From: Ricinus communis
Lineage: Eukaryota; Streptophyta; Magnoliopsida; Malpighiales; Euphorbiaceae
Reading direction: 5' to 3'
Assembly: GCF_019578655.1 (NCBI RefSeq)
Contig: NC_063261.1
Location: 19,210,216 to 19,274,215, forward strand
DNA: 64,000 nucleotides
Shown: in pieces, positions 23,001-33,652 of the stretch
How the letters are laid out: every line of letters starts with the position of its first letter
Position numbering within the stretch: position 1 is the first letter of the stretch
Translations under genes and position numbers: made by a program
Notes under the pieces: model-generated
What the model was told of the DNA's origin: nothing
What the model saw: only the letters and a program-made list of their open reading frames with translations
The model's database searches: none

Positions 23001-23751
23001 TCTTTCTTTTTTCTGGTTTTCAGCTTTTAATTTTACTTTTCTTTTTAATATTTCTTACTCAATTATCGAATTAAAGTAAAATCTCTTTATAGTCGTACAA
23101 TTAGAAATTTTATGACTGTAAAAAGATTATAACTTAATAGATGTCTGTATTCTAAAACTTTCTCTCTTAATTTAATATTTAATTTTATTAGTTAAATGAT
23201 AACAACCAGAAATAAAATATGTTAATATCCTGCAATATCATATAAATAAAATTAATGAGATAAAGTAATAATATAATAAAACATTACCATAGTATATATT
23301 TTTTATATATAAATATTACTATATAGAAGAATGTCTTTTGAATCGGAATATAAAAATTTATAATTTATTATAATACATAATTTATTTATATTTATAACTG
23401 ATTCAAATTAGAATTAAATTTTTTCATAAATATATAAACTCTATATAGAATTTCAGTATATTTCTTTACGAAAGCAATTATGAAAGTTATTTATTTAAAA
23501 ATTCTAATTGCAGGTACACAATCAAGTACTCAGAGAATGGGTATCGCTTAACATATGCCACTGTGAAGGCAAGAATTAATTTTTGTTTTTGTTTTGTTAT
23601 TTTATGATTTACAGTGAATTTTACATTTAGTGGATTGGGGATTAATAAGACATTTATGGGTATGCAGGGAGCAGGGCACTCACCCCAAGAGTACAAGCGC
23701 AGAGAATGTTATGACATGTTTGATAGGTTTATTCATTATTGGCCTCTCTAG
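20001..23751 (+). CDS. Serine carboxypeptidase-like (clade IA acyltransferase-type) gene B
   Basis: Fourteen exons: 20001-20155, 20750-20886, 21047-21123, 21236-21358, 21483-21585, 21693-21730, 21809-21910, 22004-22090, 22185-22340, 22514-22585, 22673-22791, 22878-22991, 23514-23568, 23668-23751; 473 residues. Signal peptide [20 protein letters not shown], then [26 protein letters not shown] and [13 protein letters not shown]. The exon 9 linker has SARRSLRG as in gene A. The residue before GDHD is Asn rather than Ser because exon 11 ends AA instead of AG; the donor (gtaagt) is canonical, while the acceptor before exon 12 (gttgaaaaaag) is pyrimidine-poor. Intron 13 uses a GC donor (aag|gcaaga). 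All catalytic residues are kept, so it is probably active. Closest relative in the window is gene A: same 137-bp exon 2 and same C-terminal block. Confidence 0.9.
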
Positions 23752-24470
23752 ATGAGGATTTCTTTAGTTTCAATTTCTTGGATGCCTTCTCCCTCTATTG
23801 GAAAAAGTCCAATTATTTCTGATTTTCCCACCTTTGAATTTGTAATTTTGTAATGCATAAATTATGTAATTGAGATGCTAAAAGCTTTTGATTCTAGTAA
23901 GTTTACCAGAATAGATTTTCTCTTTAACATATATAGTAAATTTGTCTTTTTTTATAATATTTATTGTCCATCTCGACTTGAATTTTAAATTATTTTTTAA
24001 ATTTAACAATTTTTTAATTTTATTCATAATGATAATACTTTTTTTCAATTTTAGTATTCTGGCAAAAACTTAATTAATATTTTGATTGATTTTGTTGACA
24101 CAGTACTGGAATAAATTAAATAATCGACTTTCGAAAATAAATTGCAGAATTGTTGAGCCAACCTGTCAAAACTCACTTTAATAAATGGATTGAAATCCTT
24201 GCATGTTAAATTTTAAAAATTTAAATTTAAATTTTAGAAAATGAATAAACAGTCATTTTAAAAATAATAGTCAGAATATTATTTTCTTCCTCTTTGGCAT
24301 CTACACTATATTATTTTCAAAATGTAAATTCTTTTACTTTTCTAACAAACAGTCAAACACAGTCTTATTTACTACAAGGTTTTGTGTAACAAGGAGTTAA
24401 TACAGCGTTTTAGGCATTCCTCGAGAATCCCTATCAAATAGATTTTGTTGCTTCTCATTCTCCCCTTCCC

Positions 24471-24496
24471 CTCTCTCTCTCTCTCTCTCTCTCTCT
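24471..24496. repeat. (CT)n microsatellite
   Basis: About 13 uninterrupted CT units, preceded by a pyrimidine-rich lead. Confidence 0.9.
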
Positions 24497-25210
24497 TAAT
24501 TTTTATTCGTTAATGAAATGATGATTTAATGGATAAGAAAGGGAAGCGAGATTACTCAATTCCATTAACAAACTTTCATGGTCATGCAGCCTTCTTTGGT
24601 CACCTGTCCATTTGACAGTTAAGTTGAAAGAGAATGGCAAACTGACACTTGCCCTCATAAATTCCATGCGACTCCTGTCTCTATAATTAGTGTTGCTTTT
24701 GTGCATGTATACATCAAAGATAGAATTCATACTATAGTAAATAAATAATGGCTCCACTGGATTTCTCCTATTTTTATAATTAAATATTTAAATTCAACCT
24801 TGATTTAATCGCGATTTCCAACTATATCCATTATTATTTATAAATTTTTCAAGTAAAGAAAATAATAATATTTTCATTAATTTGGTTAGTTATAATAATA
24901 AAAAAAATAAAAAAGAAATCAGATAGACAATCTTCTACTCTACATCAAATAAAATTTAAGTGATAAAACTTAGATTGTCTTTCACTTTCCACTACTTTCT
25001 TCTCAACCAAACACTTAATAAAAAATATTAGCAAAACAAATGTTTATAACAATTTCTGTTTTGTTGATCGACTGATGGTTGTGATACTACTTCTGTTATG
25101 TTGACCCTTAATTTCCCTCCTGCCTTCTACTGTGGAATTGTGGAACACAAGATGAACTAATCTGGAAGGAGAGGGGCTGCAGAGGTATTTTAGTAATTAA
25201 AAATTAGCAC

Positions 25211-25260
25211 AAAACCACGTGCGAAAAATAATGGAAGGTTAGCTAAAAAAACCACGTGCA
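25211..25260. promoter_or_regulatory. Pair of G-box palindromes in duplicated context
   Basis: CACGTG at 25216-25221 and 25253-25258, each inside the 11-base string aaaccacgtgc, 37 bp apart. G-boxes bind bHLH and bZIP factors. They lie about 1 kb upstream of gene C, so a regulatory role is only possible. Confidence 0.35.
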
Positions 25261-26186
25261 AATTAAGTCTCTCATCTAAGAAGGGTCGGTCGACTAGCAG
25301 ATTGATAAATAGGCCTATAATAATGCCCATTTGGCGAACACTGCAAGAAGAAAAAGTCATTAAAACTTTTTTAATTACGATGAAATATATATCATTAATT
25401 AGTTATTACCTTTTTGAAGGCTATAATTATTAATTTTGATTTTTTAAATAGAATTTTTAGTATTAAAATTAATTTATTTAAATAAGAAAAATAACTGTGT
25501 ACACTCATAATTTTTTTGCAAAATTTGAGTGTTTATTTGGACCATAAATAAAACTTTTGCATTTTATTTTTAAAATAATTGAAATTGGACTCGGGATTGG
25601 GTATTTGACATTTTATCCACAAGTCACTATGCATATTTATAACAGATGTCAACCCATAATAAGAAAAACTTACATCACTGATCTTGGTGTATGGGTTTAC
25701 TTTGAAATTTTCTCAAGTACATTGAGAGTATGATATTTCTAAACAAATTAAATTAAATATTAATACATAATTATATATTAAGTGTTGTATTTCTATTAAT
25801 AATTTATTTATTATCGTTAACCGTCTATGCTTACAAATTAACCATAAAAATGTGATAACTAATATATAATATCATATATTAATATTTAATTTAATTTATC
25901 TTTAAATGATGAGATAAATTGAGTCTATATAAGAATTTCTCGTTTTATCTATACATCCTGCTCAATTACTACTAATTTCAAATGCATAAGACACATGACA
26001 CATGTTAAAGGCGAATACCAAATCTATAAAATTTCTTTCTTTTTCTTTGCCTGTATTAGGTTGCTAGAATGTTTGTTAGCAGCCATTTTGAAAGCACACA
26101 GTTCACTAGATTTTTGAAAGTGAGGTATAGTCCAGCTCTTGTACCTGAATTTCATTGCTGAAATGGTTAGTTATATTTAACCCATT

Positions 26187-26193
26187 TATATAA
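26187..26193 (+). promoter_or_regulatory. TATA box candidate of SCPL gene C
   Basis: TATATAA 70 bp before the ATG at 26263. Confidence 0.45.
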
Positions 26194-26262
26194 TTCATCT
26201 TCAATTTTAGATTGTGGACCAATTGAGCCTTGAGGCAAAATCCAAAGCAAAAAAGAGCCAAA

Positions 26263-29200
26263 ATGGCTAGGCAGAGTCAAACACTTCTGTGCAATTCAAG
26301 AACAGACATTCTTAGAATGTGTTTGAGTACACTTCTTTTGCTTGTTTTCTCTCATGTTGCTGCTTCTCAAACTATTGTTGACACTCTTCCTGGCTTTCCT
26401 GGAAAGCTTCCCTTCAAAATGGAAACTGGGTGAGTATTTTCAGTCTTTTTTTCTTTTTCTTTTGGAACAACGATAAAATCCCATGACAAGAGATTAAGAT
26501 TGTCCCTAAAAGTTTTAGAGCCTTCTTTGAGACCATTTTTCCTGTTTAGAATCTCATTCTTTGCTGGACTGCTCGTAAAAGAAATATGAAAAAGTATGAA
26601 ATTATTCATAAGGCAAGAGCCCTATTATACATGAAGCCATAAGAACCCAGTACATTTTGTTGCTTTGCTAGTCTATAAATGTAAAATTTGCATGTAATGG
26701 ACAAATGGATATTACTGTGTTTTGGCTATTTTTTTCTCAGATATGTTGGAGTTGGAGAAATGGAGGATGTGCAGCTATTCTACTACTTTTTTGAGTCTGA
26801 AAGAGACCCAACTTTTGATCCACTTGTTCTTTGGCTCACTGGAGGTCCTGGTTGTTCTGGTTTCTCTGCAATTGCTTTTGAAAATGGTATGCCTACTTAG
26901 ATTGTTTACTCAAGAAATGTTGAGTTTGGTACTGAAATTCTTAATTATTTCCTTAGTTCATTCATTATGGGCAAGAATTTTATATTTAAATTTATTTAGT
27001 AGTTATAAATACAATATCAATATTGGATTCTAATTCTTAATTTGAACAAATAAATGCTTCATAGTTTTCTCTTTTCTTTAATAAAAATAATAAGGCCGAT
27101 AGGACAGGAAGAATGCTATTAATTGTATTGACAGTTAGGATTTGTCAATATTATATAATATACTTGATCAAGTAGTTTATAATAATCTTACCAATCTAAA
27201 AATAAATAAATAAATAAGATATATATTGATACTAGGTATGAATAAAAGATAGTGCAAGAAAATAAAAAGGCATGATTGGCAGACCAAGCTTTACAATTAA
27301 TCAGGGGAAATTTATTTAAAAAAAATAACCATAAAAAAGTCCATTTTAACTCTTCTTCTTCTTCCTCTTTATGTTTTTTTCTTTTTCTTTGACAGGTCCA
27401 CTAGCTATTGCTTATGATACATATACTGGGGGCTTACCATCTCTTAAATTGAACCCATTTTCTTGGACTAAGGTGCACTAAATTTTTATATCTTTCTGCT
27501 TAATATTTCATGAAATTCTTTTCCTTTTTATTTTCTTAGTTATGTTTTTGTTTTTATTGATCATAGGTTGCTAGCATTATATACATAGATGCACCAGTAG
27601 GATCTGGATTTTCCTATGCAACGACTAACGAGGGAGCCAATACTTCAGACACATTATCAGCACACCAGTCCTATATTTTCCTAAGAAAGGTTAGTACAGT
27701 GACAATGCATAAAAGTATATTACTCTGTGAAAGGCTTTATCTATCATTTGTGGAGAATAATTTTACAGCAATGATCTTTTTATTTTGTTTGCCTATAGCA
27801 CTAGATATCATTTGAAGATTATGTTTTACTGATTACATATTGAATATTATATTCTGAATCTACAAGGACTCCTATTTCTTAAAAGCACAAAATTATAGTT
27901 GAACAAAGGGTAAATTACAAAAAAGAGGGGGTAATTCTTGTCTTGAAATTTTATGTTGAAAGCCATCAAATTACCAATCATTGAATTTGTGCTTTGTAAC
28001 AGTGGCTAATGAATCACCCCAAGTTTCTTGGAAGTCAAATATACATTGGTGGAGATTCATATTCTGGCATAATTGTTCCACTCCTAGTTCAGAATATCCT
28101 AGAGGGTAAGATCAATTAATCAAAATAGTTATATTCGTACTCAGGATTTTACAATCATTTCTTTTAAGTTGCAATTCACAATTTCTCTTTCAATAAATTG
28201 CAGGGATTGAAAGTGGGTTGAAGCCAAGTATTGATCTCCAAGTACATAATCTAACTACACGTATCTGCTTTAAATTTAGCTTTCATTTTCGTTCAGCAGA
28301 AAATTATCAGAGTTCTAATATATATATATATATATATATAATGCAATCTGACATGGAACAGGGGTACTTGCTTGGCAATCCAGTAACAGACTACTACGTT
28401 GATCAGAATTCAAGAATACCATTTGTTCATCGAGTATCACTTATATCAGATGCATACTATGATGTAATTCTTTTACCAACCAGCTTAATAATTTTTCAAA
28501 TATATCTTTAATTTAGGCTTTATTCCATTTTTTTTTTTCTCTTTTTGGGTACTTCTAAAATTGGTTAAGATCGTCAACAGAGTTTGAATCCCTGAGTTCC
28601 TGCACTCAATCACCATGGCAGTAGCCCAGTGGTTTAGATTATAATTATTAAATTACTTGTTCTGCAATTCCAGGATGCCAAATTGTATTGCGAAGGTGAC
28701 TACATGAACATAGAGCCCAACAACACACTATGTGTAACAGCTATGCAAAACATCAAACAGGTTAGAAAATTTGCAGCCCCTTTTGATTTCATTTGATGAT
28801 GCATTGTATCTCAAGTTCCAATTGGCAAGCATTGGAAATGAAATATGGCTAATTTATATTTGATTTCTTGCAGTGCCTATTACAGATAAAGCTTACTCAA
28901 ATCTTGGAACCTCAATGTGCTTTCTCATCCAAAAAACAAACAGATTTAGAATGGGATATCATATCTCAAGAAGCAAATGTTATCAATTCTCTCGAAGCTA
29001 ACAAACTTCCTGAACTGCACTGCAGGGTAAAAATTCATCTACCTACAATATATTTGCTTCATTATCAGTCTTTTTTGACATTACTACATTTTCCAATTCT
29101 GTTTCAGGAATTTGGTTATGCACTCTCCTACAAATATATGAATAACGATACAGTCCAAAGCGCTCTCGGGGTTCGAAATGTATGTGATGTTAATAACAAG

Positions 29201-30069
29201 TTAACAACAACACTTTTCTAGAATCAAAGTAATTAAATTCAGTGATGGATTATATTTCTTAATCTTTTCATTTCTTTTTTGGGTTATGTCATCAGGGAAC
29301 TGTGGAAACATGGAGCAGGTGCTTGAAAACATTCCCAACTTATACTGAAAATGTTGAAAGCACGCTTTATATTCATAAAAATCTCTCTAAAACAGGACTC
29401 AGAGCTCTGATATACAGGTCAATTCAAGATTTTTCTTTTCTCATCTTATATTGGCTCTTTCTTATAGATCTATATTTGATCGAGAGGACCTCATTACATT
29501 AATTTGGCTTTTGTTTTGCAGTGGAGACCATGACATTTCTGTTCCATACGTGGGGACACTGAATTGGATCAGGTCCCTTGAAATACCAGTTTTTGATGAA
29601 TGGAGACCTTGGTACCTTGATGGTCAAGTTGCAGGGTGAGTCCAACATTCTGATACAGTTCCTTTACTTCTTTTCTTCTCTAATATAATCTAATCTCAGA
29701 AAGCATTATTAATTCTGTGCAGATACCAAGTAAAGTTTATGAATGAACATTTCCGCCTGACATATGTGACCATAAAGGTTTGTAAACTTTTGGTAAATCG
29801 TAATCGAACAAAATAAAATTATTATAGGAGCGAACCAACTTTAGCCTAGTGATACTCAAGTCATCTCCAGAACTGTAAAATTTACGAAATTTTAGTATCT
29901 ACATACTATTTCTTATGGTTCAGTTGTGTTAAAATGAACAAATTCGGAGTAAATGGCTCAATTTTTGTGGTGTGGTTTTGTGTAGGGAGGAGGTCACACA
30001 GCTCCAGAGTACAAACCTGAAGAATGCCAAGCCATGGTTGATAGGTGGTTTGCTCGTTATCCTATCTAA
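26263..30069 (+). CDS. Serine carboxypeptidase-like (clade IA acyltransferase-type) gene C
   Basis: Fourteen exons: 26263-26429, 26741-26886, 27396-27472, 27567-27689, 28003-28105, 28204-28241, 28362-28463, 28674-28760, 28874-29026, 29108-29179, 29296-29417, 29522-29635, 29723-29777, 29986-30069; 480 residues. The ATG is the first Met in the open frame. Features in order: hydrophobic signal [104 protein letters not shown]. All introns are GT-AG. Exon 2 is 146 bp, as in E, F and G, three codons longer than in A and B. The exon 9 linker is acidic ([15 protein letters not shown]) and lacks the RRSLR motif of A and B, so processing may differ. Intron 6 contains a (TA)n microsatellite (about 28319-28341). 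Likely a vacuolar acyltransferase; substrate unknown. Confidence 0.9.
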
Positions 30070-30871
30070 TTACTGGAGCAACGGTTGTATTTAATTCTGT
30101 AATCACATTACGGACAAAAAGAAAAAGATCATAATCATTTGTGATCTATGTAATATCAATTTTTGATGTAGAATTTTTAGTCCTACTTATGAGTTAATTA
30201 AGTCATTAATCTCTTTCAATAAACAACAGCTGCATCACATTGTTGTGAGTTCCTCTGTTTTTGTTCTTCTATATCAGAAAATTTAGTCATCAGGCTAGTG
30301 ATTAGTTTAAACTACGTATTAAACCATTTTTAATTAAAATTAAGATAAATTAATAATAATCAATTGAATTTCAGTTTAATGTTAATTTATTTGCTAAGTT
30401 AAAACTGGACTCCGTGAATTTCAGTTTAATAGTTAAAGTCCAACAATAACTTCCTTAAAAAGTCTAACAATATTACCAAGCAGACCTATAATATATGTAA
30501 TAATAAACTGAAAGTCATATTACTGATACTTAATGAGAAATCATTATAGTAAAATGAGTAACATATATATGCAAGAGATGTGAACAAGGAATAGACTAAA
30601 TTATCCTCCTACTTAACCAATTAAATAACTTTGAGTAAGCTTTAACTATCTTTAGGGTGTGTAAAATGGATTAGGATCCTCTCATATTATTATTAACACG
30701 ATAGATCATGTTTAATTTGAACCATTGGATTTACAATTAATGGTTGGGATTTGTTATTTGAAAAGTAACTATATCTTTAAAAATTAGACCATTTTAACCA
30801 TTGAATTTACAATTATTATTACTACTATTATTATTATTATATATAGTGTTTTTAAAGATGTTTTATTCCAC
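30070..30871. other. 3' flank of gene C up to the Copia insertion
   Basis: AT-rich; contains no SCPL exons that could be the missing front half of relic D. An (ATT)n-like run lies at about 30813-30840. Confidence 0.55.
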
Positions 30872-31206
30872 TATTGAAGATCAAAAGAATGAAGCTTTAC
30901 CTGGTCCAAAAACCAGGGACCAAGGACAAAGAGATTTAGAGACCAAGGGGCATTGGCCTCAGGTCTGTACAGCTTTAGGCTGCACAGACATGTCATCACA
31001 GGCTTGCAAAAAAGGAAAAAGGAGCAACTTTCCTTGTCGTTTCAACCCTTCCAAATCCATAAGTTAACATTAACATAGATCATAGGAGTTCACTAGGTAG
31101 AAAGCTTAGCCATGTATATAACATATCAATCTCACACTGTAAATCTTAGAATTCTTATTGTAAAGATTCATCATAGATCAATTACACTATAAACATAATT
31201 TCTACA
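30872..31206 (+). repeat. 5' LTR of the Copia element
   Basis: 335 bp, ending in ..ttctaca. The first bases are TATTGAAGATC where the 3' LTR has TGTTGAAAATC, so the terminal TG has mutated. Compared with the 3' LTR it lacks about 13 bp near 31100 and carries scattered substitutions, indicating an old insertion. Confidence 0.88.
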
Positions 31207-31220
31207 TGGTATCAGAGCAG
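31207..31220 (+). other. Primer binding site
   Basis: TGGTATCAGAGCAG immediately follows the 5' LTR; TGGTATCAGAGC is the standard initiator-tRNA-Met primer site of plant Copia elements. Confidence 0.9.
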
Positions 31221-31268
31221 GTTTAACCTGTGATCATCTACCCCCAACCTCAAACACAAAATTTCAAA

Positions 31269-33652
31269 ATGTCTCACAATGATGTCACAAAAATAACCAA
31301 CATTGTGCTAAAAGGTAACTAGAATTACTTTGAATGGTCAAAATCAATGTATATTGGCCTCAGCGGCAGAAAAAAGCTGGGGTTCATCACTGGAACCAAG
31401 CAGAAACCAAAATTAGAAAGGCCAGAGGTCCCAACAGAGGAAGAATTAGAAAGAAAGGTGGTAAACGACTGGCCATTTGGTCATGTCAATGATCACCAAC
31501 ACCATGGAAACACAAATTTTCTGACTCTGCATTTCAATGGAGTCATCAAAAGCTATCTGGGAAAAAAATGAAGGGACTTTATGGCCATCAACACAATTTT
31601 GCCCACATATTCAGACTCAAATAAGAATTATCACAAATCACACAAGGAACGAAAAGTTCCTCAGATTATGCAACAGAAATCCTAACAAGATAGAAAGAGT
31701 TGCAGAATTACCTTCCACCATCAAACAATCCAGAAGAAATACAGAGGAGAGCGGAGCAGGATCTCGTTTATACTTACCTTGGGGGTTTGGATTCCAGTTA
31801 CGAAGTTTTGCGTTCGCAAATATTTCTGTCCAACACACTCCCGAAGATCGATGCGGTCGTAGCCATCATCCAACAGGAAGAGACTAGACGCCCCATGATG
31901 AGCATTATTCCCAGCCTCGAAAACACAGAAAATTGGTCGTTTTTACTCGACACTCAGACCCGACCAAAGCGCTGCGCGCGAGGGGAGCGCCTGTTCCTAT
32001 CGAAAGGTACGACCACAACCGAAAGCAGGGTCACACCCACGACAGGTGCTGGTACCTTCACCATCAGTTGCGGCCGTCTCATGGTCGGGGTGACCGAGGG
32101 AATAGCGTGACCAACAGAGTTGGAGGCGGAGGAAGCAGGGAGAAGGGAAAAAATAGGTTTGGCAGCAGTTATCTCGCAAACCCTAACATTTACAAAAATG
32201 ACGAGTGGGGGTCGAGGGGCATCATATGCAACCAATCGCTCTGGTCGGGTTTGCAGCCTGGGTCAAATCCTTTTAAAAGATCCGAGCCCGCAGACCCAAC
32301 CCAACCCGAGCCCAATAACCCGACCCGACTTTACCTGGACCCGACCCGACCCGACCTGAAAGTTGGCCCAATTCGGATCCGACTCATTTTTTATAGCAGA
32401 CCCGACCTGACCCGGCAGAGAATTTGCACCAGCTCATTTCTCAGCTCCAATCACTTGTGAATCACAAACAATCACATGGGTCAGGTTCAGTTTCTAACCC
32501 CACTGATTCCTCTCAATTTTTTAAATCTCAAGATTGGATTATCGATTCCGGTGCAACTGATCACATGACATGGGACGCAACAAAATTACACAATTTTGTT
32601 CCAATTACGTCTCAACATGTGATCGTTGCAAATGGAGGTTAAGCCAAAATTTCTGGTTGTGGCACTTCCTCCCTACTTAACAAAAATATACATGATATAT
32701 TATTGTTGCCTGATTTTAAATCCAACTTATTGTCTGTTGGAAAAATTACCCGTCATTTAAATTGTAATGCTATATTCTCACCCACTTCAGTAATGTTTCA
32801 GGATCGCATCACAGGGAAGATAATTGGTGAGGGGTACCTTAAAAATGGTCTTTACTACCTTAGAGATTCCACCACCCAATGCCTTGTGTCAATGAGCCCG
32901 GTCGATCAAGGGATGTTGATGCATCGGCGGTTTGGACACCAATCTGATCAAGTTTTAAACAAGTTTTTCTCTTATAAATTAAATTCTAGTTGTTGCGATA
33001 TTTGCAAATTTTCTGAACATACGCGATTACCTTTTCTTTTATCTACTAGTGTCTTTAAAAAAATGTTTGAATTGATTCATTCTGATGTTTGGGGACCTGC
33101 TTCCATCACCGCTTACAATCATTTCCAGTATTTTGTCGCTTTTATTGATGATTACTCTCGAACTACTTGGCTCTACTTGTTAAAAGGGAAAAATGAAACC
33201 TTTACTTGCTTTCAAACTTTCTTTAACCTTATCCGCAATCAATATACTGCCAATATCAAAAAATTTCGTTATGACAATGGCACTGGATATGCAAACAAAA
33301 TTTTTTCAGAATTTTTTACCAAAGAAGGAATTTTACACCAAACTACATGTATTAATACTCTTGAACAAAATGGAGTTTCCGAACAAAAAAACATACATTT
33401 TCAAGAAATCACCCGGACTCTACTTTTTCAAAATAATGTTCCCAACATTTTTTGGTCGGATGCTCTCCTAATCACCACGTATCTCATCAATCGCTTGCCT
33501 AGTGTCAGATTGAAAAATCTCACTTTCCTAGAAATCCTCAAAGGACAAAAAATCGAGCTTGGACATCTCCGAGTTTTTGGTTGTACCAGCTTTGTCCATA
33601 TCAAACGACATCACAAACTTGACAAAAGTTCGGTTAAAACTATATTTTTAGA
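31269..33652 (+). pseudogene. Copia gag, protease and integrase part (broken)
   Basis: A gag-like start at 31269 (MSHNDVTKITNIVLKGN) meets a TAG within 20 codons; EWSKSMYIGLSGRKKLGFI continues it. The region 31550-32400 is scrambled by frameshifts. The protease core IIDSGATDHMTWD is at about 32540. From 32703 an open stretch holds the pre-integrase zinc-like block (MHRRFGHQ..CDICKFSEH) and the integrase core HSDVWGP, FIDDYSRTTWLY, RYDNGTGY and EQNGVSEQKN. The usual RSDNG is RYDNG here, but the acidic residues remain. The frame is cut at 33652 by the nested insertion and resumes at 36583. Confidence 0.88.

Larger units (their letters stand above)
23752..26186. other. Spacer between SCPL genes B and C
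   Basis: A long AT-rich spacer holding a (CT)n microsatellite (about 24471-24496) and two G-box palindromes (separate entry). An open frame on the minus strand at 24503-24757 has no recognisable features and is not called. Confidence 0.5.

Noticed and set aside
24503..24757. 84-residue minus-strand open frame in the B-C spacer
   Set aside because: No signal peptide, domain, paralog or promoter that I can see.
31933..32460. Open frames on both strands at 31.9-32.5 kb
   Set aside because: Shifted readings of the decayed Copia gag; proline/threonine-rich and without homology.
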